A stretch of DNA of 44,061 bases from Aromatoleum diolicum (GTDB lineage Bacteria > Pseudomonadota > Gammaproteobacteria > Burkholderiales > Rhodocyclaceae). Positions 36,710 through 44,061 of the stretch are shown here, in pieces. The stretch spans positions 1 through 44,061 of the forward strand of contig NZ_WTVQ01000041.1 of NCBI RefSeq assembly GCF_012910955.1, written 5' to 3'. The position numbers and the translations under genes are program-made. The notes under the pieces are model-generated. The model did not search any database. It was not told where the DNA came from and saw only the letters and a list, made by a program, of their open reading frames with translations. Numbering within the stretch: position 1 is the stretch's first letter; each line of letters starts with the position of its first letter.

Positions 36710-37801
36710 ATGAGTCTGACCCCAGAGTCTGTTACCGAAGCCCTGAAAACCGTTATCGACCCGAATACCGGGAAGGATCTGGTGTCGACACGCTGTGTCA
36801 GGAATGTGAGCGTGAGCGGCGGCGACATCAGCTTCGACGTCGAACTCGGCTATCCCGCCAAGAGTCAGCATGGCGTCATTCGCGAACTGCTGACGGCCGC
36901 GTTGAGTGGGTTGCCGGGCGTCGGGCGGGTGACTATCCAGGTCGCCAGCAAGATCGTCGCGCATGCAGTGCAGCAGGGCGTCAAACTGCTGCCCGGGGTA
37001 AAGAACATCATTGCGGTTGCTTCCGGCAAAGGCGGCGTCGGCAAGAGCACGACCGCCGCCAACCTGGCCTTGGCGCTGGTGGCCGAAGGCGCCCGCGTGG
37101 GCGTGCTCGATGCGGACATCTATGGCCCGTCTCAGCCGCAGATGCTCGGCATCGGCGAACACAAGCCGCATTCGCTCGACGGCAAGACCATGGAGCCGCT
37201 CGAAGCGCACGGCCTGCAGGCGATGTCGATTGGCTTCCTCGTGGATATCGAGACTCCGATGGTGTGGCGTGGTCCCATGGCCACCCAGGCGCTTAATCAA
37301 CTGCTCAAGGAAACCAACTGGAAGGATCTCGACTACCTGATCATCGACATGCCTCCGGGCACTGGCGACATTCAGCTCACCCTGTCGCAAAGTGTGCCGC
37401 TGACCGGGGCGGTCATCGTCACGACGCCGCAGGACATTGCGCTCCTCGATGCACGCAAAGGGCTCAAGATGTTCGAAAAGGTCGGCGTGCCGATCATCGG
37501 GGTGGTCGAAAACATGAGCATTCACATCTGCTCGAACTGCGGTCACGAAGAACCGATCTTCGGCACCGGGGGCGGTGCCAAGCTTTGCTCCGATTACAAC
37601 ATTCCGTTTCTCGGGGCGCTGCCGCTCGACCTTCAGATCCGCCTGGAGGCCGATTCGGGCGCACCAACGGTGGTTGCCGATCCCGATGGACGGATCGCCG
37701 GCATTTACAAGGAAATCGCCCGCAAGGTTGCGGTGCACGTGGCTGAGAAGGCCAAGGACATGACTCACAAATTCCCCAACATCGTCATCAAGAACACCTG
37801 A
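36710..37801 (+). CDS. apbC: Mrp/ApbC family Fe-S cluster carrier ATPase
   Basis: A P-loop protein of 363 residues that binds and delivers Fe-S clusters. The N-terminal MIP18-like domain (residues 1-about 90) precedes the deviant Walker A GKGGVGKST (about 106-114). The ATPase core holds DADIYGPSQPQMLGI and DMPPGTGDIQLTLSQ, and the cluster-binding CxxC is in CSNCGHEEP near residues 274-277. I chose the ATG at 36710 with GAGGA upstream. A divergent lipoprotein gene shares the upstream region. This order (Mrp, then dcd, after metG) is seen in betaproteobacteria. Confidence 0.94.
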   Translation: MSLTPESVTEALKTVIDPNTGKDLVSTRCVRNVSVSGGDISFDVELGYPAKSQHGVIRELLTAALSGLPGVGRVTIQVASKIVAHAVQQGVKLLPGVKNIIAVASGKGGVGKSTTAANLALALVAEGARVGVLDADIYGPSQPQMLGIGEHKPHSLDGKTMEPLEAHGLQAMSIGFLVDIETPMVWRGPMATQALNQLLKETNWKDLDYLIIDMPPGTGDIQLTLSQSVPLTGAVIVTTPQDIALLDARKGLKMFEKVGVPIIGVVENMSIHICSNCGHEEPIFGTGGGAKLCSDYNIPFLGALPLDLQIRLEADSGAPTVVADPDGRIAGIYKEIARKVAVHVAEKAKDMTHKFPNIVIKNT

Positions 37802-37912
37802 ACCGAGTGTGCCGCCTGATTTGTGCTTTAGATCCGGCGGCGCTTGCCCTACACTACGCGGATTTTTCGCGTCTGGCCGGTGCCGGACAGGCCGTAGAGG
37901 AAACCGCGCCCC

Positions 37913-38479
37913 ATGTCCATCAAGTCTGACAAGTGGATCCGCCGCATGGCGGAGCAGCAAGGGATGATCGAGCCGTTCGCGCCCGAGCTGGTGCGCCATA
38001 ACGAAAGCGGCAAGATCGTTTCGTATGGCACGTCCAGCTACGGCTACGACGTGCGTTGTGCCAACGAATTCAAGATCTTCACCAACATCAACTCGACAAT
38101 CGTCGACCCGAAGGATTTCGATGCACGCAACTTTGTCGACTTCGTCGGCGACGTTTGCATCATTCCGCCGAATTCTTTCGCGCTGGCGCGTACCGTCGAA
38201 TACTTCCGCATCCCGCGTAGCGTCCTGACGGTGTGCCTGGGCAAGTCGACCTACGCGCGCTGCGGCATCATCGTGAACGTGACGCCGCTCGAGCCGGAGT
38301 GGGAAGGTCATGTGACCCTTGAATTTTCCAACACCACACCCTTGCCCGCCAAGATCTATGCGAACGAAGGCATCGCCCAGATGCTGTTCTTCGAGTCGGA
38401 TGAAGTATGCGAGACCTCGTACCGGGATCGTGGTGGCAAGTACCTCGGTCAAACGGGTGTGACGCTGCCGAAAATCTGA
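37913..38479 (+). CDS. dcd: dCTP deaminase
   Basis: Dcd converts dCTP to dUTP, the usual route to dTMP through dUTPase and thymidylate synthase. The 188-residue protein starts [20 protein letters not shown] and shows [15 protein letters not shown], the [21 protein letters not shown] segment and the [10 protein letters not shown] motif near residues 149-158, as in the family. It lies 111 bases after the apbC-like gene. A hairpin and a T-run follow about 40 bases downstream. The thyA gene that uses its product lies about 3 kb further on, transcribed the other way. Confidence 0.95.
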   Translation: MSIKSDKWIRRMAEQQGMIEPFAPELVRHNESGKIVSYGTSSYGYDVRCANEFKIFTNINSTIVDPKDFDARNFVDFVGDVCIIPPNSFALARTVEYFRIPRSVLTVCLGKSTYARCGIIVNVTPLEPEWEGHVTLEFSNTTPLPAKIYANEGIAQMLFFESDEVCETSYRDRGGKYLGQTGVTLPKI

Positions 38480-38520
38480 TTTACTGCTTCGAGCCGCAAG
38501 GCACCGAACGAACTATCGAC

Positions 38521-38543
38521 AGGGGCCGGCTGACGGCCCTTTG
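38521..38543 (+). terminator. Weak terminator after dcd
   Basis: GGGCCG (38523-38528) pairs with CGGCCC (38534-38539) over a five-base loop, with the flanking A-T and G-T pairs extending it, followed by TTTG. It ends dcd before the decarboxylase leader. Confidence 0.45.
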
Positions 38544-38625
38544 TGCTTTCCGGTAACACGGGAAGCAACCTTCACACGGGTATGATTCCCGTTTGCCGCA
38601 GGGCGAGCAGCTGGAGAACACTGGG

Positions 38626-40872
38626 ATGCGCTTTCATTTTCCGATCATCATCATCGACGAGGATTTCCGCTCCGAGAATACGAGCGGCCTCGGCATCCGC
38701 GCGCTGGCCAAGGCCATTGAAGACGAGGGCATGGAAGTGCTGGGCGTCACCAGTTACGGCGATCTGACCTCGTTCGCGCAGCAGCAGAGCCGCGGTTCGG
38801 CCTTCATCCTATCGATCGACGACGAGGAGTTCTCGTCGCCCGAGGCCTCCGACAAGGCTATTGCCGACCTGCGCGCCTTCGTCGAGGAGATCCGCTTCCG
38901 CAATGCCGATATTCCGATCTTCCTGCACGGTGAAACGCGCACCAGTCGCCACATTCCCAACGACGTGTTGCGCGAGATGCACGGCTTCATCCACATGTTC
39001 GAGGATACCCCGGAGTTCGTCGCCCGCTACATCATGCGCGAGGCCAAGAACTACCTCGAAAGCCTGCCTCCGCCTTTTTTCCGCGCGCTCACGCACTACG
39101 CGGCCGACGGATCGTACTCATGGCATTGCCCCGGCCACTCCGGCGGCGTCGCTTTCCTGAAAAGCCCGGTTGGCCAAATGTTCCATCAATTCTTCGGTGA
39201 GAACATGCTGCGCGCGGACGTCTGCAATGCGGTCGAGGAACTCGGTCAGTTGCTCGATCACACCGGCCCGGTGGCGGCCTCCGAACGCAACGCGGCGCGC
39301 ATCTTCAACTGCGATCACCTGTATTTCGTTACCAACGGCACATCGACGTCGAACAAGATGGTGTGGCATACGACCGTTGCGCCGGGCGACATCGTCGTCG
39401 TCGACCGTAACTGCCACAAGTCGATTCTTCATTCGATCATCATGACCGGGGCGGTGCCGGTGTTCCTCACGCCGACGCGGAACCACTACGGCATCATCGG
39501 TCCGATTCCGCTGGAAGAGTTCACGATGGAGACCATCCAGCGCAAGATCGAAGCCAATCCGTTTGCGCGCGAAGCCGCGTGCAAGAAACCGCGGATCCTG
39601 ACGATCACGCAGTCGACCTATGATGGCGTGGTGTACAACGTCGAGACCATCAAAGACATGCTCGACGGCGAGATCGACACCCTGCATTTTGACGAAGCAT
39701 GGTTGCCGCACGCGGCGTTCCACGATTTCTACGGCGACTATCACGCGATTGGCGCTGATCGTCCACGTTGCGAACAATCGATGATCTTCTCGACCCAGTC
39801 CACGCACAAACTGTTGGCTGGTCTGTCGCAAGCGTCGCAGATCCTCGTGCAGGACTCGCAGACGCGCAAGCTTGATCGCGACATCTTCAATGAAGCCTAC
39901 CTGATGCACACGTCGACCTCGCCGCAGTACGCGATCATTGCCTCGTGCGACGTCGCGGCGGCGATGATGGAGCCGCCGGGTGGGCCGGCGTTGGTCGAGG
40001 AGTCACTATCCGAAGCGGTGGAATTCCGTCGCGCCATGCGCAAGGTCGAAGCCGAATTCGGCAGTGCCGACTGGTGGTTCAAGGTGTGGGGCCCCGAGTA
40101 TCTCCCCGAGGAGGGCATCGGCGAGCGCGAAGACTGGATGCTCAAGACTGGTGAGCGCTGGCATGGCTTCGGCAATCTCGCACCCGGCTTCAACATGCTC
40201 GACCCGATCAAGGCGACCGTGATCACTCCGGGCCTCGACGTCGATGGTGATTTCGCCGATTCGGGTATCCCCGCCGGTATCCTGACGCGCTATCTCGCCG
40301 AGCACGGCATCATTGTTGAGAAGACCGGGCTGTACTCCTTCTTCATCATGTTTACCATCGGCATCACCAAGGGCCGCTGGAACACGCTGGTGACCGAGTT
40401 GCAGCAGTTCAAGGACGACTACGACCGCAATCAACCCCTGTGGCGCGTGATGCCGGACTTCATCGCCAAACACCCGCGCTACGAAAAGGTCGGCTTGAAG
40501 GATCTCTGTACCCAGATTCACTATTTCTACAAGGCTCATGATATCGCCCGCCTCACCACCGAGATGTATCTCTCGGACATGATTCCGGCGATGAAACCCG
40601 CTGATGCTTTCGCCAAGATGGCGCACCGCGAGATCGAGCGCGTCGCCATCGATGAACTGGAAGGGCGCGTCACCGCGATGCTCGTTACCCCTTATCCGCC
40701 GGGTATCCCGCTGCTGATTCCGGGCGAACGCTTCAACTCGACCATCGTTCGTTACCTGAAGTTCGCGCGTGATTTCAACGCCGCGTTCCCTGGCTTTGAA
40801 ACCGACATTCACGGACTGGTGCGCGCGCAGGCGAATGGCACGAACGAGTACTACGTCGACTGTGTGAAGTAG
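38626..40872 (+). CDS. Arg/Lys/Orn decarboxylase (PLP, fold type I)
   Basis: A 748-residue decarboxylase of the prokaryotic ornithine/lysine/arginine type. An N-terminal wing domain (residues 1-about 130, receiver-like: FHFPIIIIDEDFRS) precedes the PLP domain with VTNGTSTSNKMV, HFDEAWLPHAAF and the Schiff-base Lys395 in STQSTHKLLAG. The C-terminal part runs to ...YYVDCVK. Substrate (Arg, Lys or Orn) cannot be decided from sequence. The ATG at 38626 has GGAGAA before it; an upstream TTG in frame is not supported. Two competing small hairpins lie in the leader (38558-38592). Such enzymes serve acid resistance or polyamine synthesis; no antiporter gene is adjacent. Confidence 0.93.
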   Translation: MRFHFPIIIIDEDFRSENTSGLGIRALAKAIEDEGMEVLGVTSYGDLTSFAQQQSRGSAFILSIDDEEFSSPEASDKAIADLRAFVEEIRFRNADIPIFLHGETRTSRHIPNDVLREMHGFIHMFEDTPEFVARYIMREAKNYLESLPPPFFRALTHYAADGSYSWHCPGHSGGVAFLKSPVGQMFHQFFGENMLRADVCNAVEELGQLLDHTGPVAASERNAARIFNCDHLYFVTNGTSTSNKMVWHTTVAPGDIVVVDRNCHKSILHSIIMTGAVPVFLTPTRNHYGIIGPIPLEEFTMETIQRKIEANPFAREAACKKPRILTITQSTYDGVVYNVETIKDMLDGEIDTLHFDEAWLPHAAFHDFYGDYHAIGADRPRCEQSMIFSTQSTHKLLAGLSQASQILVQDSQTRKLDRDIFNEAYLMHTSTSPQYAIIASCDVAAAMMEPPGGPALVEESLSEAVEFRRAMRKVEAEFGSADWWFKVWGPEYLPEEGIGEREDWMLKTGERWHGFGNLAPGFNMLDPIKATVITPGLDVDGDFADSGIPAGILTRYLAEHGIIVEKTGLYSFFIMFTIGITKGRWNTLVTELQQFKDDYDRNQPLWRVMPDFIAKHPRYEKVGLKDLCTQIHYFYKAHDIARLTTEMYLSDMIPAMKPADAFAKMAHREIERVAIDELEGRVTAMLVTPYPPGIPLLIPGERFNSTIVRYLKFARDFNAAFPGFETDIHGLVRAQANGTNEYYVDCVK

Positions 40873-40886
40873 GGTCGAAGAAACGA

Positions 40887-40912
40887 GCGGGAGCGATGTG
40901 ACGCGCTCCCGC
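40887..40912. terminator. Hairpin between convergent decarboxylase and folA
   Basis: GCGGGAGCG (40887-40895) pairs exactly with CGCTCCCGC (40904-40912) over an eight-base loop. It lies between convergent genes, without U-tracts, and is probably a two-way terminator. Confidence 0.55.
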
Positions 40913-40956
40913 CGGTCTGCATCTGATCTGCCGACAGTCAGATAGGGAGAAAGCGC

Positions 40957-41460
40957 TTAGCCGACGCGGCGCCGGTACTCGACGAAATCGAACGGAAACT
41001 CGTTATATGCATCTGCACAATGCGCTTCACGCCGAATTTCCACGAAGCGCGTACGGCTGAAATCCGGAAAGGCGGCGTCGCCCGCAACGTCCGCGTGGAC
41101 CTCGGTCAGGATCAAGGCGTCTGCACGGTCGAGTAGCTGCCGATAAATTTCAGCGCCACCGATCACGAATACCTTGCCGGACCCTGCAGCCTGCAGCGCA
41201 GCCTCCGGGCTGTTAAACACTTCCGCTCCGGGCGCCGCGTAACCCGGATCACGGGTGACAATCAGGTTGCGTCGTCCTGGCAGAGGGCGCCCGAGCGATT
41301 CCCAGGTTTTACGACCCATCAGCACTGGATGGCCGCTCGTTGTTGCCTTGAAATGCGCCAGATCAGCCTTCAATCGCCAGGGCAGTGTGTTTTCCCGCCC
41401 AATCACGCCGTTGGTCGCTACCGCGGCAATCAGGATGACCTCCGCTCCGCGGCTAGTCAT
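40957..41460 (-). CDS. folA: Dihydrofolate reductase
   Basis: FolA reduces dihydrofolate to tetrahydrofolate, which thymidylate synthase oxidises. The 167-residue protein has [19 protein letters not shown] near the start, with catalytic Asp33 in KADLAHFK, then [19 protein letters not shown] and FVIGGAEIY, all family motifs. Its ATG at 41460 overlaps the thyA stop by four bases (ATGA), so translation is coupled. Together they are the standard thyA-folA operon, in which the two enzymes recycle each other's folate. Confidence 0.96.
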   Translation of the reverse strand: MTSRGAEVILIAAVATNGVIGRENTLPWRLKADLAHFKATTSGHPVLMGRKTWESLGRPLPGRRNLIVTRDPGYAAPGAEVFNSPEAALQAAGSGKVFVIGGAEIYRQLLDRADALILTEVHADVAGDAAFPDFSRTRFVEIRREAHCADAYNEFPFDFVEYRRRVG

Positions 41461-42251
41461 ACGGCGACGTCCGCCTTGATGTGCGGATGCGGGTCGTAGC
41501 CCGACAACATGAAGTCCTCGAATCGGAAGCTGAAAATATCCGAGACAGTGGGGTTCAGTGTCATCGTCGGCAACGCGCGCAGTTCACGCGTCAATTGCAG
41601 TCTTGCCTGATCAAGGTGATTCACATACAAGTGGCAATCACCTCCGGTCCACACGAAATCCCCCGGCCGCAGGCCGCAGACCTGCGCCACCATCATCGTC
41701 AGCAACGCATACGACGCAATATTGAACGGCACGCCGAGGAAAATGTCCGCGCTACGTTGATACAGCTGGCAAGACAAGCGGTCGCCCGCGACATAGAACT
41801 GGAACAGCGCATGACAAGGCGGCAGTGCCATGCCATCCACTTCTCCGGGATTCCATGCCGAGACTAGATGACGCCGTGAATCCGGATTGCGTTTCAATCC
41901 TTCGATAAGTTGGGTGAGCTGATCGACCGTCCGGCCATCCGCCGTCTCCCAACGCCGCCACTGTTTGCCATATACCGGCCCGAGGTCGCCAGTCTCGTCG
42001 GCCCAATCGTCCCAGATCGATACACCGTTTTCCTTCAGATAGCGGATGTTGGTATCGCCCCGCAAAAACCACAGCAACTCGTGGATGATCGAACGTGTAT
42101 GCAGCTTCTTGGTGGTCAGGAGCGGAAAGCCTTCGTCGAGATTGAAACGCATCTGCCAACCGAACACCGAAAGCGTGCCGGTGCCGGTGCGGTCAGACTT
42201 GCGATGACCGTGCTCCAGGACATGCCGCATCAGATCAAGATACTGTTTCAT
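41457..42251 (-). CDS. thyA: Thymidylate synthase
   Basis: ThyA methylates dUMP to dTMP with methylene-tetrahydrofolate. The protein has 264 residues, exactly the E. coli length. The start [22 protein letters not shown], the catalytic Cys146 in [12 protein letters not shown], the [12 protein letters not shown] motif and the NLDE folate region are all present. It precedes folA, with which it overlaps by four bases. A weak candidate promoter on the minus strand and an 8-bp inverted repeat lie upstream (42309-42336). No clear Shine-Dalgarno sequence precedes the ATG. Confidence 0.97.
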   Translation of the reverse strand: MKQYLDLMRHVLEHGHRKSDRTGTGTLSVFGWQMRFNLDEGFPLLTTKKLHTRSIIHELLWFLRGDTNIRYLKENGVSIWDDWADETGDLGPVYGKQWRRWETADGRTVDQLTQLIEGLKRNPDSRRHLVSAWNPGEVDGMALPPCHALFQFYVAGDRLSCQLYQRSADIFLGVPFNIASYALLTMMVAQVCGLRPGDFVWTGGDCHLYVNHLDQARLQLTRELRALPTMTLNPTVSDIFSFRFEDFMLSGYDPHPHIKADVAV

Positions 42252-42308
42252 GTAGATATCCGTTGCTCAGGAGATCGCGATTCTACATCCTTGACTCCGT
42301 GTCTCAGG

Positions 42309-42336
42309 GCACACGACCTGATACATCATCGTGTGC
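42309..42336. repeat. Inverted repeat in the thyA / PilZ-like divergent region
   Basis: GCACACGA (42309-42316) and TCGTGTGC (42329-42336) are perfect inverted repeats of eight bases around a twelve-base spacer. They lie between the thyA start (42251) and the divergent PilZ-like gene start (42420). A regulator operator or a transcript hairpin are both possible. Confidence 0.45.
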
Positions 42337-42419
42337 TAATCTTTTTGCGACAAGGGCTCATAACGGGTGGCACATTCCGGCGGTCGACCGCAATTACCCT
42401 GCGCCAGGTGGGAGCATGC

Positions 42420-43859
42420 ATGTCGGTAGATGACGAGGTGGTTTCGGCAGCGCGTCAATGTTCGGAGACCGCGCAAGCAGGAGGCGGCGATCTCCTGCAT
42501 GAACTCGAGGCGTGCACTGCGAGAGTGCATCACCTCATGCGTGCGGACGGATTGTCGGTCGATACCCGCTTTGAAGCGCTTGCACGACTCGACGATGAAG
42601 CTCGTGCCGGTATTAGCCGACTCCGCGGTTCACATGCCGCCCAAATCCTCTCTACCGTATCCGCGGTTGCTGCAGGGCGTGACATGTTCGGTGCCATCCT
42701 GGATGCCTATCAAGGCTGTATTTACGCGTACGAAGATGAGGCCAGCCACCCCGCGCGCCGCGGGCTCCTCGAGGACTGCCGAGTCCGGCTTGTCCGTGCG
42801 GGTGCAGAGCGCGTCCTCTGGGAGCGCTTTAGCGGTGGTCCTGCACATGAGCACCTGTGGCGTTGGCTCGGCGCAGCATTCCGGGAAGTCACGTCCCCCG
42901 ACGGCGGCCATTACTCAGCCGGCCCCGGGGTGCCGGAAGACTGCACGGTCTCCGTCAAACGCGAATACCTCAGGGCAGTCGCCGCACAAAGTGCCTCGTT
43001 CGACCTGCTGCAACCGCAGTTGATCCATGTCGTCGATCGTCTGCTTGATTTCGCACTGCCAATGTTCCAATTTCAGGCGGCACCCTTCGCTGGCGCAACT
43101 TACTATGTTGATCCGGACTGGTCCGTCGGACCGCGCAGAATGGTAAGACTCCCCGAGTCGATAAACGGAACGTGGTTCTTCGCGCCACGCATGGCAGCCG
43201 AGGCCCTGCAGGAAGTTGCCGAGCAACTTGCGGTGGGTAATTTGCCAAAGGGTCTCACGTTGGGACAGGAGAGCGACGATTCGCTCAAGGCCGGGCTCGA
43301 GCACGTGCTGCGACACTGGTCAGATATGCCGCCGGTCAGACGCTATCGGCGCCACCTTCTCGGCGGGACCCTGTCCGCCGTGCGTGGCATCAAGGATCTT
43401 CAGCGCCTGTTTTCGGGGCAAAACGTCACCGAGCAGGCGGAATGGTCGCTTCGCGATGTGAGTCGCGGCGGACTCGGCGTCTACGCCCCAATGCTTACGG
43501 ATGGATCTGTTCGCGTCGGTGAGCTCGTGGGTATTTGCCCTATTGAAGGGGCCACCTGGCAACTTGCCATAGTGCGACGCACTTGGGCCAATCCCGGCGG
43601 TTGCCCCTTTGTAGGGCTCGAAACCTTGACGCAACGCCCTGTGCTGACAAGTGTCGATGACGGTCGAGCCAGCGCCGATGTCGTTATGTGTGATCCCCTT
43701 ATGCGTGGAGAAGCGGTTCGCATCGCTGCGCCGGCGAATGTTCTTAATGCGGGGGTGCCGCTATTTGTAACGAGTAATGGAAGCATTCAAAAGCTCAAAC
43801 CGCTCGAATCATCCATGACCGGTGACGGATTTGAGTTGCGCGTTTATCAAGTGCTTTAA
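42420..43859 (+). CDS. Unknown protein with PilZ-like C-terminus, 479 aa
   Basis: Not a family I can name. The first about 300 residues are helical and soluble, with no signal peptide or membrane segment. The C-terminal part (about 340-440) has DVSRGGLGV, matching the PilZ motif D/N-x-S-x-x-G, and strands such as VRVGELVGICP and WQLAIVRRTW, followed by FVGLETL, as in PilZ barrels. An RxxxR (RRYRR) lies about 40 residues before it, further than the usual 20-30. This suggests cyclic-di-GMP binding, but the spacing is unusual. The ATG at 42420 has GGGAG five bases upstream; a much longer frame reaching into thyA is rejected. It is divergent from thyA and no partner gene is adjacent. Confidence 0.7.
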   Translation: MSVDDEVVSAARQCSETAQAGGGDLLHELEACTARVHHLMRADGLSVDTRFEALARLDDEARAGISRLRGSHAAQILSTVSAVAAGRDMFGAILDAYQGCIYAYEDEASHPARRGLLEDCRVRLVRAGAERVLWERFSGGPAHEHLWRWLGAAFREVTSPDGGHYSAGPGVPEDCTVSVKREYLRAVAAQSASFDLLQPQLIHVVDRLLDFALPMFQFQAAPFAGATYYVDPDWSVGPRRMVRLPESINGTWFFAPRMAAEALQEVAEQLAVGNLPKGLTLGQESDDSLKAGLEHVLRHWSDMPPVRRYRRHLLGGTLSAVRGIKDLQRLFSGQNVTEQAEWSLRDVSRGGLGVYAPMLTDGSVRVGELVGICPIEGATWQLAIVRRTWANPGGCPFVGLETLTQRPVLTSVDDGRASADVVMCDPLMRGEAVRIAAPANVLNAGVPLFVTSNGSIQKLKPLESSMTGDGFELRVYQVL

Positions 43860-43944
43860 GGGTGGCTCATTAGGCCGCATAGCGCATCCGCGGCGCGCGA
43901 AGCTAGTTTTTTCACCATTACTAGAATTTTTTTGTTTTGGGAGC
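43860..43944. promoter_or_regulatory. A/T-rich upstream region and weak terminator before the final promoter
   Basis: CTAGT (43903-43907) and ACTAG (43920-43924) could pair over twelve bases, followed by a seven-T run (43927-43933), a weak terminator for the PilZ-like gene. The same A/T-rich stretch ends just before the -35 of the strong promoter and resembles an UP element. Confidence 0.45.
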
Positions 43945-43972
43945 TTGACAGTATATTTTGGGTGTCTATAAT
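43945..43972 (+). promoter_or_regulatory. Strong growth-rate-type promoter at window end
   Basis: A perfect TTGACA (43945-43950), a 16-base spacer and a perfect TATAAT (43967-43972). An A/T-rich UP-like region lies upstream and a GC-rich discriminator (TCGCCCC) follows the -10. After it, CCCCTCTTC (43976-43984) and GAAGAGGGG (44026-44034) form a perfect nine-base inverted repeat in the leader. These are the marks of rRNA or other stringently controlled promoters. No gene follows in the window, so rRNA is inferred. Confidence 0.75.
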
Positions 43973-44061
43973 TCGCCCCTCTTCGCGGCACTGGCGGTGG
44001 TTAGGCGGGTGAAGCGGGGGGTCGGGAAGAGGGGAAAAGGTTTTGCCGGTATTTGAAACGA

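Noticed and set aside
36524-38452. 642-codon minus-strand ORF opposite the Mrp/ApbC-like gene and dcd
   Set aside because: Opposite two clear genes and without any family signature.
41910-42419. N-terminal extension of the PilZ-like protein into thyA
   Set aside because: The extension is antisense to thyA and the ATG at 42420 has a good ribosome-binding site.

Overview
The window reads as chromosomal DNA of a high-GC betaproteobacterium, most likely Rhodocyclales (Azoarcus/Aromatoleum/Thauera type). This rests on the gene orders rpsU-yqeY-dnaG, leuS-lptE-holA-proA and thyA-folA, on the style of the proteins, and on the decaheme cytochrome/porin module. No taxonomic search was possible. Most of the window is well-packed housekeeping DNA. 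I see no tRNA gene, insertion sequence, prophage or CRISPR array.

Layout. 1-2156 (minus): the macromolecular-synthesis cluster rpsU, yqeY, dnaG (dnaG is cut by the window edge), with a long hairpin after rpsU. 2304-5536: tsaD, plsY, folB, an H-NS-like gene and a YbaK-type deacylase. 5591-13333 (minus): leuS, lptE, holA, proA, a periplasmic chalcone-isomerase-like protein, a DNA methyltransferase-type repair gene and xerD, several joined by 4-base stop/start overlaps. 13536-17227: a small unknown gene, uvrD, and an orphan parA. 17614-25736: maeB, the remnant of a small membrane-protein gene, a quinone oxidoreductase, a small secreted protein, dnaE, and a 2-Cys peroxiredoxin with an OxyR-like box.

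26001-31425 is the accessory core. It holds a chemoreceptor whose periplasmic domain carries a c-type haem motif, a methionine-less monohaem cytochrome c, a DmsE/MtrA-type decahaem cytochrome, and an MtrB/PioB-type outer-membrane barrel. Together these look like an electron conduit across the outer membrane next to a redox- or haem-based chemotaxis sensor. The gap between the two cytochrome genes holds a long inverted repeat around a well-initiated 12-codon ORF. This module is the best candidate for an under-described system here.

31630-42251: an acylphosphatase overlapping a SulP transporter, metG, an OmpA-like lipoprotein, the Mrp/ApbC Fe-S carrier, dcd, a large PLP amino-acid decarboxylase, and the folA-thyA thymidylate pair. 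42420-43859 encodes a 479-residue protein with a PilZ-like C-terminus. The window closes in a strong promoter with an A/T-rich upstream region and a GC-rich discriminator, as expected in front of an rRNA or other growth-rate-controlled operon lying just outside.
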